Positions 1-6,815 of a DNA stretch of 11,765 nucleotides are shown one piece after another. The notes under the pieces were generated by a model that had not been told where the DNA came from, ran no database searches, and saw nothing but the letters and a program-made list of their open reading frames with translations. Source of the stretch: Methylotenera_A sp036675645 (GTDB lineage Bacteria; Pseudomonadota; Gammaproteobacteria; Burkholderiales; Methylophilaceae); contig JAKFEP010000217.1 in the NCBI GenBank assembly GCA_036675645.1, forward strand, positions 1 through 11,765, written 5' to 3'. A program made the translations under genes and the position numbers. Each line of letters starts with the position of its first letter. Within the stretch, counting starts at the first letter, position 1.

Positions 1-1674
1 GTCATCAGGCGGTGCGAATGGCAACTTGTCAATAATCACTACAGATAAGGCTTCGCCGCGTACATCGACGCCTTCCCAAAAGCTTTGTGACCCAACTAGC
101 ACAGCATTACCATGCGCGCGAAAGCGATCTAATAATTCAGTGCGAGTGCTTTCGCCTTGCAGTAATAGTGGATATTCCATGCCATTTTCGCCAAACGCAT
201 CTTTTAATAACGCATGCACCTCGCGCATGGCGCGTAAACTAGTGCACAGTACAAACGCGCGGCCGCGACTGGCTTGTATCACGGGCAAACTTACCGCGGC
301 AACAGCGGCGGCATAGCCCGATGAATTAGGGTCTGGCATGCCAGCAGGCGCATACAATAAGGCTTGCAGGCCATAATCAAATGGGCTTTGCCAATAACCA
401 GTTGCGGCATTGGCTAAGCCCATCTGTGCTTGATAGTGGCTGAAATCACTTTTCACCGCCAAAGTTGCTGAGGTAAAAATCCACGCACGCGGTTGCGCAT
501 TGAGCTGTTTGCTAAAGCCATCCGCCACACTCAGTGGCGTAGCGTGCAGTTGCACACTTTGCGTAAACACCTCAACCCAGCGCACTAAGTTGGCATTTTC
601 GGCCTTGAGCCAACGCGATAATTGCAGGTTAAGCTCTTCGCCACGTTGCCAACATTTCTCTAGCATGGGATCACGCGCAGCTTGGCTTTCTAACACCGCA
701 TTTAAGGCTTTGAGCATGCTTTGGATTTCAGCAAATGCAGCTTCGAAATTTTTTAACGCCAGCGCTTTATTGACAGGCAATCTTGAGCCTTCGTATTGGA
801 ACACCAGCCTGAAATCTTTGCAGGCTTTTTCTAATTTAGGAATCGCCTCAGCCAGCGCAACGCAATCTTTCGCCAGCGTGAGATGCGCAGTCAAACTGTC
901 ACGACACAGTTCGATAAGTTGCGAAGTTGAAATGTCCTCACCAAAAAACAGCCCTGCCACTTCCGGCAATTGATGCGCCTCATCAAAAATGACGGTGTTG
1001 GCGGAAGGCAATAACTCTGCCACGCCTTCGTCGCGCAACATCACATCAGCAAAAAACAAATGATGATTTACCACAATCACATCCGCTGCCAACGCCTTTT
1101 TACGAGCCTCCATCACAAAACATTCTTTGTAGTAACTGCAATCCTGACCTAAACAGTTATCGCGTGTGCTGGTGACGTTCATCCAAATGGTCGCATTTTC
1201 TGGCACATCGGTGAGTTCTGCTTTATCGCCCGTTTTGCTATTTTCAGCAAAGTTTTTAATCAAATGCACGTATTTCGCATCTTCTCTTGATGCAAAGCGA
1301 CCACTTTGCGCGGCAGCTTCTAGATGGTAGTGACACACATAATTGGCGCGACCTTTTAGCATGGCTACCGTGACTGGCACCTTTAACGCATCACGCACAT
1401 TCGGCAGGTCGCGATTAAACAGTTGATCCTGTAAAGTCTTCGTTCCAGTGGAAATAATCACCTTGCCGCCTGACAATAGCGCAGGCACCAAATAGGCAAA
1501 AGTTTTGCCAGTGCCAGTACCCGCCTCTGCAATCAGTTGCTTGTTATTTTGAATGGCATCTTCTATCGCCAGCGCCATTTCTAGCTGCTCTTTGCGCTCG
1601 CTAAAGCCTTGTATTGCATCAGCGAGTGCGCCATTTGCTGTAAAAATTTGGGAAAGTGCGGAGGTTTTTGCCAT
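1..1674 (-). CDS. yoaA: ATP-dependent DNA helicase, YoaA/DinG (XPD-like) family, C-terminus outside window
   Basis: Superfamily 2 DNA helicase of the Fe-S XPD/DinG group, which unwinds DNA 5' to 3' in repair and replication-fork maintenance. The reading frame is open from ATG at 1674-1672 to base 1, giving 558 residues; the last motifs (motif VI, QxxGRxIR type) must lie beyond the edge. Visible motifs: Walker A GTGTGKT at residues 52-58; four cysteines at 114, 174, 179 and 185 in the spacing of the Fe-S domain (YVC, DNCLGQDC, KEC); DEAH box at 231-234 followed by QLP; SAT motif at 402-404; and motif V region GSQSFWEGVD at 528-537. The wording around these motifs resembles E. coli YoaA more than DinG, for example TSTRDNCLG and the helicase core ending in IIDKLPF. 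All four cluster cysteines are present, so it is probably functional. It diverges from the small membrane-protein gene at 1804. The upstream promoter was not resolved. Confidence 0.93.
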   Translation of the reverse strand, partial: MAKTSALSQIFTANGALADAIQGFSERKEQLEMALAIEDAIQNNKQLIAEAGTGTGKTFAYLVPALLSGGKVIISTGTKTLQDQLFNRDLPNVRDALKVPVTVAMLKGRANYVCHYHLEAAAQSGRFASREDAKYVHLIKNFAENSKTGDKAELTDVPENATIWMNVTSTRDNCLGQDCSYYKECFVMEARKKALAADVIVVNHHLFFADVMLRDEGVAELLPSANTVIFDEAHQLPEVAGLFFGEDISTSQLIELCRDSLTAHLTLAKDCVALAEAIPKLEKACKDFRLVFQYEGSRLPVNKALALKNFEAAFAEIQSMLKALNAVLESQAARDPMLEKCWQRGEELNLQLSRWLKAENANLVRWVEVFTQSVQLHATPLSVADGFSKQLNAQPRAWIFTSATLAVKSDFSHYQAQMGLANAATGYWQSPFDYGLQALLYAPAGMPDPNSSGYAAAVAAVSLPVIQASRGRAFVLCTSLRAMREVHALLKDAFGENGMEYPLLLQGESTRTELLDRFRAHGNAVLVGSQSFWEGVDVRGEALSVVIIDKLPFAPPDD

Positions 1675-1803
1675 AGCCAAATTATCCCATGAATACGTTA
1701 AGTGATTGTGCTGCATATTAAAAACTATTGCGTTCAACACAGGTTATTGTTAGCCTAGGCGGGCTGTAAACATTTAATTCTGTCATTACTTTAGGGAGGA
1801 TGT

Positions 1804-2091
1804 ATGGATTTAGGTTTAATTATTCAGTTAATAAGCGGTGCTGTTGGCGGCAATGTGGCTGGCGGTTTAATGAAAAATTTAAGTTTAGGCCCAGTGCTTA
1901 ATTCGGTTATCGGCATTTTAGGTGGCGGCTTAGGGGGTCAATTACTTGCCATGTTAGGCGTGGGTGGTGCAGAGGCGGCTGGCAGCATGGACATTGCCTC
2001 AATTATCACGCAAGTAGCGGGTGGTGGTATTGGTGGTGGCGTTTTACTCGCTATCGTCGGCTTGATTAAAAATGCAATGGCAAAACAATAA
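1804..2091 (+). CDS. small glycine-rich membrane protein, function unknown
   Basis: A 95-residue protein made almost entirely of hydrophobic and glycine-rich segments, with no signal-peptide cleavage motif. Roughly three to four membrane-spanning stretches can be drawn, about residues 3-24, 30-52, 62-78 and 79-90, separated by short polar turns (KNLS, AEAAGSMD) and ending in KNAMAKQ. Runs such as GGGLGG and GGGIGGG, with small residues every third or fourth position, look like glycine-zipper packing seen in oligomeric membrane proteins. I recall similar unnamed short proteins in proteobacteria but no assigned function. The start is well supported: AGGGAGGA at 1793-1800 lies three bases before the ATG, one of the strongest ribosome binding sites in the window. 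The gene stands alone and is followed by a hairpin terminator. A holin-like or bacteriocin-like role is possible from composition only and is not supported by a motif. Confidence 0.75.
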   Translation: MDLGLIIQLISGAVGGNVAGGLMKNLSLGPVLNSVIGILGGGLGGQLLAMLGVGGAEAAGSMDIASIITQVAGGGIGGGVLLAIVGLIKNAMAKQ

Positions 2092-2107
2092 ACTCAGCAA
2101 TTTAAAA

Positions 2108-2144
2108 CCTGCCCTAATGCGTTAGGGTAGGCTTCTCTATTTTT
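2108..2144 (+). terminator. intrinsic terminator after the small membrane-protein gene
   Basis: CCTGCCCTAA at 2108-2117 pairs with TTAGGGTAGG at 2122-2131, giving ten pairs including one G-U, around a four-base loop. A pyrimidine-rich stretch ending in TTTTT (2132-2144) follows. It lies 17 bases past the upstream stop codon and 18 bases before the next start, so it should insulate the two genes. Confidence 0.7.
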
Positions 2145-2161
2145 ACAGTAAAATTCTCCAC

Positions 2162-2740
2162 ATGAAATTAATCGCGACCGTTCTGGCATTCAACCTTAGC
2201 CTGTGTGCCCCCATAATGGCAAATCCCATGGTGGCGAATCCTATGAATGCAAATGAAGTGCTAACTGAAAATGCGGCCGGTATAGTGCTTTACGCAGATG
2301 AAGCTGGGCAAGATGGGGCAGCAAGCTGGAAAGCCAAAACGCAAGAAGTCATTATGAATGCGCTTAGCTTGACTGGTGTTAAATATAAATTTGGCGGCAA
2401 TAGCCCTGAAACTGGCTTTGATTGCAGTGGTTTTGTACGCTATGTATTTCACAATGCAGCCAATTTAACGCTGCCACCTACTGCGCGTGCCATTAGTCAA
2501 TTGGGCAATAGCGTTAAAAAAGATGAGTTGCAACCCGGTGATTTAGTGTTTTTTAATACACTGAAAAGTGCTTTTTCACATGTAGGTATTTACATTGGCG
2601 ACAATAAATTTATTCATGCGCCCAGCGCGGGTAAAACAGTACGTGTCGAAAACATGCAGCAAAGCTATTGGTCCAGCCGTTTTAATGGTGCGCAACGGCT
2701 GGATAAAGACCTAGAAAAAGCTGTAAAGCCAAATCAATAA
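2162..2740 (+). CDS. secreted NlpC/P60 family (C40) cell-wall hydrolase
   Basis: A 192-residue predicted endopeptidase acting on peptidoglycan stem peptides outside the inner membrane. Residues 1-20 form a short signal peptide (MKL start, hydrophobic core, probable cut after PIMA). The NlpC/P60 domain spans about 62-180. Its catalytic cysteine is Cys88 in GFDCSGFV, the catalytic histidine is His140 in FSHVGIYIG, and the third polar residue is probably His152 in FIHAPS. The family hallmark GDLVFF is at about 126-131. Only one catalytic domain is present, with no SH3 or LysM module, so the substrate link is unknown. The mature N-terminus carries a small imperfect repeat (NPMVANPMNANE). No good Shine-Dalgarno sequence precedes the ATG; it follows the terminator so closely that the promoter must overlap it or the leader must be very short. 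A later ATG would destroy the signal peptide, so the first ATG is preferred. Confidence 0.9.
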   Translation: MKLIATVLAFNLSLCAPIMANPMVANPMNANEVLTENAAGIVLYADEAGQDGAASWKAKTQEVIMNALSLTGVKYKFGGNSPETGFDCSGFVRYVFHNAANLTLPPTARAISQLGNSVKKDELQPGDLVFFNTLKSAFSHVGIYIGDNKFIHAPSAGKTVRVENMQQSYWSSRFNGAQRLDKDLEKAVKPNQ

Positions 2741-2812
2741 AAATAATGTGTTACAGACCACTTAGCCATGTATTTAAATACAGGTGGCCTGCAGTGCTTT
2801 AATATTTAATCG

Positions 2813-3274
2813 TTACTCGTGAAACTTGGCTAAATCACCTGGTTTACGTAGCATTTTATCCACTTCGCCTAAGTGCAGTTCTTCTTGATAAATCATCTCT
2901 CGTGCGTATTCCTCAAGCATCACCGAATCACCCTCCACCAACTTCAGCAACGCTTTGTAAGCATTAAGCGCCACGGTTTCGTGCGCTAACGACTCGCGCA
3001 AAATATCGCCAATATCGTGGTTATGTGTTTCTAGAAGTGGGCCAATAGATAGTGATGGATGTCCGCCCAAATGCGTAATCAGTTCGCCTGCTTTATCGGC
3101 ATGCGTCAGTGACTCTGCTGCTTGACCGCGCAACCATGACACAATAGGGATGCGGTTATAGCCAAACACCATCAAAGCATAATGCGTATAACGCACTACA
3201 CCTGCGAGTTCAAGTTCTAATATTAAATTTAATGCTTTAGTAACTGGGGTTGTAACACCGTGATCTGAAGCCAT
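2813..3274 (-). CDS. bacterioferritin-like / ferritin-like diiron protein
   Basis: A 153-residue four-helix ferritin-superfamily protein, probably for iron storage or detoxification in the cytoplasm. Likely metal residues in order: Glu22 with Tyr29 in helix A, Glu54 and His58 in helix B (AESLTHAD), Glu99 in helix C (AHETVAL), and Glu131-x-x-His134 in helix D (EELH). This order matches bacterioferritin, but two positions differ from E. coli Bfr. The helix-B pair is spaced E-x3-H rather than E-x2-H, and the residue aligned with the haem-ligand methionine is Leu56. It may therefore be haem-free and have altered ferroxidase behaviour. I chose the ATG at 3274-3272 because AAAAAAGGAGA sits just upstream. 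An in-frame start 48 bases further up would add 16 non-ferritin residues and is rejected. The C-terminus ends shortly after helix D. It converges with the NlpC/P60 gene. Confidence 0.82.
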   Translation of the reverse strand: MASDHGVTTPVTKALNLILELELAGVVRYTHYALMVFGYNRIPIVSWLRGQAAESLTHADKAGELITHLGGHPSLSIGPLLETHNHDIGDILRESLAHETVALNAYKALLKLVEGDSVMLEEYAREMIYQEELHLGEVDKMLRKPGDLAKFHE

Positions 3275-3371
3275 TTTGTTCTCCTTTTTTCCATACAAAT
3301 TTGAGCGCTCAAGATTGCCCACTGACTCAATGAGGCACAGTGTATCGTAAAAAAAACAAGCTTGCAGAATT

Positions 3372-3390
3372 GCAAATAATTCGCATTGTC
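3372..3390 (-). promoter_or_regulatory. possible Fur-like box upstream of the bacterioferritin-like gene
   Basis: Read on the minus strand, GACAATGCGAATTATTTGC agrees with the classical 19-base Fur consensus GATAATGATAATCATTATC at 13 of 19 positions by eye. It lies about 100 bases upstream of the bacterioferritin-like start, where iron control would make sense. AT-rich DNA yields such matches by chance, so this is a weak candidate. Confidence 0.22.
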
Positions 3391-3404
3391 AGTCGCAAGT
3401 ACAT

Positions 3405-3707
3405 TTAGATTGGCTTATTTTCACCACGACCCGGCCTGTCACTATGGCCAAGGTCCCTGTCTGGCGCGATGACGTCGCGTATCAGTTGTTTTAACTCTTT
3501 AGACTCTGGAAAGCGCCCTGCCTGCTTGCGACTAAACAGAACCACGCCATTAAGGCGCACTTCTAACACGCCACCCGTGCCGGGCATTAAATTAACGCCA
3601 GCCAAATCGGCCTCAAAGGTGGTTAGCAGTTCCTGCGCCAGCCACGCTGCACGCAGCAGCCAACGGCATTGCGTACAATATTCGATCTCTACTTGATAGG
3701 GCTTCAT
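3405..3707 (-). CDS. SelT/SelW/SelH (Rdx) family thioredoxin-fold protein, cysteine form
   Basis: A 100-residue protein of the SelW-like Rdx family, thought to take part in thiol redox reactions, though bacterial substrates are unknown. The redox motif is Cys11-Thr-Gln-Cys14 close to the N-terminus after the first beta strand (VEIEYCTQC). This is the position where selenoprotein members carry selenocysteine in place of the first cysteine. The family signature PGTGGVLEVRLNG follows at about residues 42-54, then FSRKQAGRFPESKELKQLIRD, which matches the conserved end of the domain. The last fifteen residues are charged and probably disordered. A good ribosome binding site (AGAGGA) lies upstream of the ATG. 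It is on the same strand as the bacterioferritin-like gene but 130 bases away, so a shared transcript is possible but not shown. It diverges from ctpA. Confidence 0.85.
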   Translation of the reverse strand: MKPYQVEIEYCTQCRWLLRAAWLAQELLTTFEADLAGVNLMPGTGGVLEVRLNGVVLFSRKQAGRFPESKELKQLIRDVIAPDRDLGHSDRPGRGENKPI

Positions 3708-3765
3708 CTCGTCCTCTTTAAATATAATAAGCCTAATTTAATGATTTTTATGCTATTAAAAACGC

Positions 3766-3793
3766 TTGAAATAGCGCAAAATGAACCTATTAT
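3766..3793 (+). promoter_or_regulatory. sigma-70-like promoter for ctpA
   Basis: TTGAAA at 3766-3771 (five of six to the -35 consensus) is followed after 16 bases by TATTAT at 3788-3793 (five of six to the -10 consensus). Transcription would begin near 3800, leaving an untranslated leader of about 70 bases before ctpA. It lies in the divergent intergenic region between the SelW-like gene and ctpA. Confidence 0.5.
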
Positions 3794-3868
3794 CTTATTG
3801 TAAGCTCTTAATGTGAGTCGTGCGTTAAGCATAAGCAATATTAATTATTTTCAAGTAAAAGGGTGTAC

Positions 3869-5320
3869 ATGCGGTCTACTTTCCAAAAATTCGGGCTTAT
3901 TGGCTCTGGTGTGCTTATCGGTATTCTGATTAGCCTTAACTTTTCTGCATTAGCAGAAAAAATCTCGTCTTCGCAATTGCCGATTGACGATTTACGCGTA
4001 TTTGCAGAAGTATTTGGCAAAGTAAAAAGTGATTATGTAGAAAATGTTGAAGACAAAAAGCTCATCAATGAAGCCTTGACTGGCATGCTTTCCGGGTTAG
4101 ATCCCCACTCAACTTTTATGGACGCAGACGCATATAAAGACCTTCAAGCAGGTACACAAGGCGAATTTGGCGGTTTGGGTATAGAAGTGGCGATGGAAGA
4201 AGGCCTGGTAAAAGTAGTGACGCCAATTGAAGATAGCCCTGCCTATAAAGCTGGCCTTAAAAGTGGCGATCTGATCAGCAAATTAGACGACACACAAGTG
4301 CGTGGGCTTACCTTAAATGACGCAGTTAAGAAAATGCGCGGCAAGCCAGACACCCCCATCGTGCTGACCGTGTTGCGTAAAGGCGAGGTCAAACCACTTA
4401 CTTTTAATTTGGTACGCGCGATCATTAAAACGCAAAGTGTTAAAAACAAATATATCGAGAAAGATTACGCTTATATCCGTATCACCCAGTTTCAAGACCA
4501 TACCGGTGAGGATTTAGCCAAGGCGTTAACTTCACTGCAAGCACAAAACAAGGGACCTTTTAAAGGCTTGGTGCTTGATATGCGCAACAACCCTGGAGGC
4601 CTACTTGATGCTGCGGTTGGTGTGTCGGCTGCGTTTTTACCAAAAAATAATTTGGTGGTGTATACCGAAGGCCGTGTGCAAGATTCTAAAATGCGTTTAA
4701 GCGCTACGCCTTTAGATTATGCAAGAAGAGGTAAAGGCGATTATCTTAAAAACATACCTGAATCATACAAAAAAACGCCGATGGTTGTTTTGGTGAACTC
4801 AGGCTCTGCATCGGCTTCTGAAATTGTGGCGGGTGCACTACAAGACCATAAACGTGCAACAATTCTTGGTGTGCAAAGTTTTGGTAAAGGTTCGGTACAA
4901 ACCATATTGCCAATGAATAATGGCAGTGCTATCAAGCTCACCACTGCACGTTATTTCACGCCGAATGGCCGCTCAATTCAGGCTAAAGGCATTGTGCCGG
5001 ACATTATTGTAGAAGATGGTACTGACCCTGCTAACGATCTGCATGAGGCCGATTTAGCCAAGCATTTATCAAACCCAAAAGATGCTGCAGAAGCGGCCGA
5101 GGCTGCTAAAGCAAAAGACGCTGCTAAATCAGCGGCGGCTAAGGCTAAATTAAACGAGAAAAAATTTGCAGAGCCGCAAGGCCCAATTGAGCCAGCTAGC
5201 AAAGAAGATTTCCAATTTGTACAAGCCATGAACCTGCTCAAAGGCTTACCAGTACAAAAAACACCAGAGCCTAAAGTAGCAGTTGCAATTCCTAGCGACG
5301 CAAAACCTGCTACGAAATAA
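3869..5320 (+). CDS. ctpA: carboxyl-terminal processing protease, S41 family
   Basis: A 483-residue periplasmic serine protease that trims or degrades proteins from their C-termini. Residues 1-29 are a signal peptide or membrane anchor (hydrophobic 8-28, ending FSALAE). A PDZ domain spans roughly 95-175 (GLGIEVAMEE, GLKSGDLI). The S41 catalytic core follows: Ser315 in GSASASE, Lys340 in FGKG and Gln344, in the +25 and +29 spacing of the classic Ser/Lys/Gln triad. Residues 403-430 are an alanine/lysine-rich linker, probably helical. The tail has the KEDFQFVQAMNLLKGL motif common in CtpA. The ATG at 3869 is preferred because AAAAGGG ends five bases upstream. A GTG six bases earlier would sit on that ribosome binding site. 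It is monocistronic between its own promoter and a strong terminator. The envC partner often found beside ctpA in related bacteria is not here. Confidence 0.95.
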   Translation: MRSTFQKFGLIGSGVLIGILISLNFSALAEKISSSQLPIDDLRVFAEVFGKVKSDYVENVEDKKLINEALTGMLSGLDPHSTFMDADAYKDLQAGTQGEFGGLGIEVAMEEGLVKVVTPIEDSPAYKAGLKSGDLISKLDDTQVRGLTLNDAVKKMRGKPDTPIVLTVLRKGEVKPLTFNLVRAIIKTQSVKNKYIEKDYAYIRITQFQDHTGEDLAKALTSLQAQNKGPFKGLVLDMRNNPGGLLDAAVGVSAAFLPKNNLVVYTEGRVQDSKMRLSATPLDYARRGKGDYLKNIPESYKKTPMVVLVNSGSASASEIVAGALQDHKRATILGVQSFGKGSVQTILPMNNGSAIKLTTARYFTPNGRSIQAKGIVPDIIVEDGTDPANDLHEADLAKHLSNPKDAAEAAEAAKAKDAAKSAAAKAKLNEKKFAEPQGPIEPASKEDFQFVQAMNLLKGLPVQKTPEPKVAVAIPSDAKPATK

Positions 5321-5340
5321 TCTTTAAGTAGATTTAATAA

Positions 5341-5369
5341 GCCTGCTTGCAAAACAAGCGGGCTTTTTT
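5341..5369 (+). terminator. intrinsic terminator after ctpA
   Basis: GCCTGCTTG at 5341-5349 pairs with CAAGCGGGC at 5355-5363 (nine pairs, one T-G wobble) around the loop CAAAA, followed by six T's at 5364-5369. It begins 20 bases past the ctpA stop codon and is the clearest terminator in the window. Confidence 0.88.
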
Positions 5370-5429
5370 GTATGCTTAATCACTCATAAAACCACACAAA
5401 TGCTGGCGAATTTGGATTAAACTTAACAT

Positions 5430-6053
5430 ATGGATATTGACCAACTGATTAGTACGTTTGATAAAGGCTTACGCACTATTTTTGCAGTGAGTAGTGCAAC
5501 CAGACAGCGGCCAGACGCAAACATCGATGAGCCAGTGTTAAGCGAAGACAGCAAGCAGCATGCCGCAGCACTGATGCGCGTTAACCATGTGGGCGAAGTA
5601 TGCGCGCAAGCGCTTTACAGTGGGCAAGCGATCACCAGTAGAAATCCGCAGATAGCTAACGCATTGCAGCATGCAGCAGCCGAAGAGACAGACCACTTGG
5701 CATGGTGCGAAGCACGTATCAATGAGCTAGGTGGACGTAAAAGTCTGTTGAATCCACTTTGGTACATGGGCAGTTTTACATTGGGTGCAGTGGCAGGTGC
5801 TCTGGGTGATAAATGGAATCTGGGCTTTTTAGCTGAGACGGAAAGACAAGTCTCGGCACATTTGCAAAATCATTTAAGTCAGCTAGATGTAACTGATGTT
5901 AAAACGCGTACAATTGTGGAGCAGATGCAACAGGAGGAAGCGGCACATGCGGCTGAGGCCACACAACTTGGTGGTAGCGAACTTCCTGCACCAGTCAAGC
6001 ATGGCATGCAGCTTGCTTCTAAAATAATGACAACAACAGCTTATTACATTTAA
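5430..6053 (+). CDS. coq7: Coq7-type demethoxyubiquinol hydroxylase (2-polyprenyl-3-methyl-6-methoxy-1,4-benzoquinol monooxygenase)
   Basis: A 207-residue diiron membrane-associated hydroxylase that adds the last ring hydroxyl in ubiquinone biosynthesis, replacing the flavin enzyme UbiF of E. coli. The diiron ligands stand in the ferritin-like pattern: Glu56 (VGEVCAQ), Glu86-x-x-His89 (EETDH), Glu138 (ETERQV) and Glu170-x-x-His173 (EEAAH). The stretch LNPLWYMGSFTLGAVAGALG (107-126) is the hydrophobic helix expected to touch the membrane, and the ending MTTTAYYI matches the family C-terminus. Length is normal and all ligands are present. The N-terminus MDIDQLISTFDKGLRT fits homologues, supporting this ATG, although no clear Shine-Dalgarno precedes it. 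It lies 60 bases after the ctpA terminator, so it needs its own promoter. The gene at 6082 follows 28 bases later and is probably co-transcribed. Confidence 0.95.
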   Translation: MDIDQLISTFDKGLRTIFAVSSATRQRPDANIDEPVLSEDSKQHAAALMRVNHVGEVCAQALYSGQAITSRNPQIANALQHAAAEETDHLAWCEARINELGGRKSLLNPLWYMGSFTLGAVAGALGDKWNLGFLAETERQVSAHLQNHLSQLDVTDVKTRTIVEQMQQEEAAHAAEATQLGGSELPAPVKHGMQLASKIMTTTAYYI

Positions 6054-6081
6054 GCTATAAATATTAAGGTTTTATATCAAT

Positions 6082-6399
6082 ATGCAGAAATTTAGTGATG
6101 TGCTTTTAACGCTAGATAGCGCCGATGAGGTGCAGCGCATCGAACTTTATCTCGAAAACGGAACACCCGCTGGCAGCATTGAAAACAAACCTGGCAGCCA
6201 AGGCTCGGTTAAAGTGTTTTATCACTTATATAAAATGTATGGCGGCATCACGCTAGACGCTGCAGTTGAAGGCTTAGCGCTGTACGCTGAGCATACCGAG
6301 GATGCTGAAAATTGCCCTGGTAAGCACCCCAATGTAGACAGGCTGATTAGCGTTCTTGAAAACGAGACACCGCTAACAATGAAAGTCATTACGGTTTAA
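6082..6399 (+). CDS. DUF2322-like conserved small protein, function unknown
   Basis: A 105-residue soluble protein without signal peptide or membrane segment. From memory it resembles the DUF2322 family of betaproteobacteria. The recognisable parts are an N-terminal strand pattern with LYLENGTPAGSI (about 22-33), the conserved block NKPGSQGSVKV (35-45), a helix with YGGITLDAAVEGLALYAEHTEDA (53-75), and PGKHPNVDRL (79-88). The assignment rests on pattern recall and was not searched. No catalytic or metal-binding set is obvious apart from scattered His and Glu. It follows coq7 by 28 bases on the same strand, so the two probably share a transcript, but a role in quinone synthesis is only a guess. 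An AAGG lies about a dozen bases upstream of the ATG. It converges with the VOC gene, whose stop codon lies 11 bases past this stop. Confidence 0.72.
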   Translation: MQKFSDVLLTLDSADEVQRIELYLENGTPAGSIENKPGSQGSVKVFYHLYKMYGGITLDAAVEGLALYAEHTEDAENCPGKHPNVDRLISVLENETPLTMKVITV

Positions 6400-6410
6400 A
6401 ACTAACCGCT

Positions 6411-6815
6411 TCAAATTAATGCAGAAATTGGTGGATGATAGATAAGTTCTAACAAGTGCCCCACTGCATCGAGGCAATAAAAGCCGCGCGATCCATCACG
6501 GTGCGTTTTAGGCGCCTCGGTAATCTTTACTCCACAACTCACAAAATAAGCGTACCAGTTATCTACATCCTGCGGTGTTTTTAGCACAAAGCCGATGTGA
6601 TCCAAGCGCTGTTGTGCTTGCGGCGTGTAGTCTGCGCGGTGTAGTGCAAAAACGTCACCTTCGTTAGTTAGATACACATTATCAGCATCTGGTTGCCATT
6701 CAATGCGCATCCCCATAATACGCGTATAAAAATCTACCGCGACTTCTAACTCTTTTACAAATAGCGCCAGATGACGTATACCCAGCATGCCATTTGGTTT
6801 AGTTAAATTAGTCAT
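6411..6815 (-). CDS. VOC family (glyoxalase/bleomycin-resistance fold) protein
   Basis: A 134-residue single-domain vicinal-oxygen-chelate protein made of two beta-alpha-beta-beta-beta modules. Module one starts at IRHLALFVKELEVAVDFYTRIMGM (13-36). Module two starts at LDHIGFVLKT (71-80) and ends with LLELIYHP (121-128). The usual metal positions are filled: His15, His73 and Glu123. A fourth ligand is harder to place and might lie at 55-59 (VFALH). This suggests an active metal-dependent enzyme such as a glyoxalase-like lyase or isomerase. The substrate cannot be read from the sequence, and homologues are annotated as fosfomycin-resistance-like or glyoxalase-like without proof. Its ATG lies inside the end of the upstream osmC-type gene (eight-base overlap, ATGACTAA), so translation is probably coupled. 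The product begins MTNLTKPNG, an unstructured lead into the first strand. Confidence 0.85.
   Translation of the reverse strand: MTNLTKPNGMLGIRHLALFVKELEVAVDFYTRIMGMRIEWQPDADNVYLTNEGDVFALHRADYTPQAQQRLDHIGFVLKTPQDVDNWYAYFVSCGVKITEAPKTHRDGSRGFYCLDAVGHLLELIYHPPISALI

Noticed and set aside
26..973. Open frames on the plus strand (26-316 and 500-973)
   Set aside because: They lie opposite the helicase gene, whose minus-strand frame shows all expected motifs. Their translations are Ser/Thr/Cys-rich and low in structure, typical of antisense shadows.
1753..1760. GCCTAGGC palindrome in the gap before the small membrane-protein gene
   Set aside because: Eight bases only, without a partner copy or a recognisable operator consensus; likely chance.
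2758..2787. Palindrome TGTATTTAAATACA flanked by CCAC and GTGG between two convergent genes
   Set aside because: It could be a two-way terminator, but the outer stem is only four pairs with an unequal interior loop and no T-run follows on either strand, so it was not called.
3275..3322. Longer start for the bacterioferritin-like protein
   Set aside because: The 16 extra residues (MGNLERSNLYGKKENK) do not look like ferritin sequence and include the translated ribosome binding site of the inner ATG.
3663..3677. Selenocysteine in the SelW-like protein
   Set aside because: The redox site is encoded as Cys-Thr-Gln-Cys with ordinary cysteine codons and there is no in-frame TGA.
3863..3868. GTG start for ctpA six bases before the ATG
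   Set aside because: The GTG sits within AAAAGGGTG, the ribosome binding site that best serves the ATG at 3869.
4978..5352. 124-codon open frame on the minus strand opposite the end of ctpA
   Set aside because: It runs through the Ala-rich repeat region and the ctpA terminator; the plus-strand CtpA frame explains the codon pattern.
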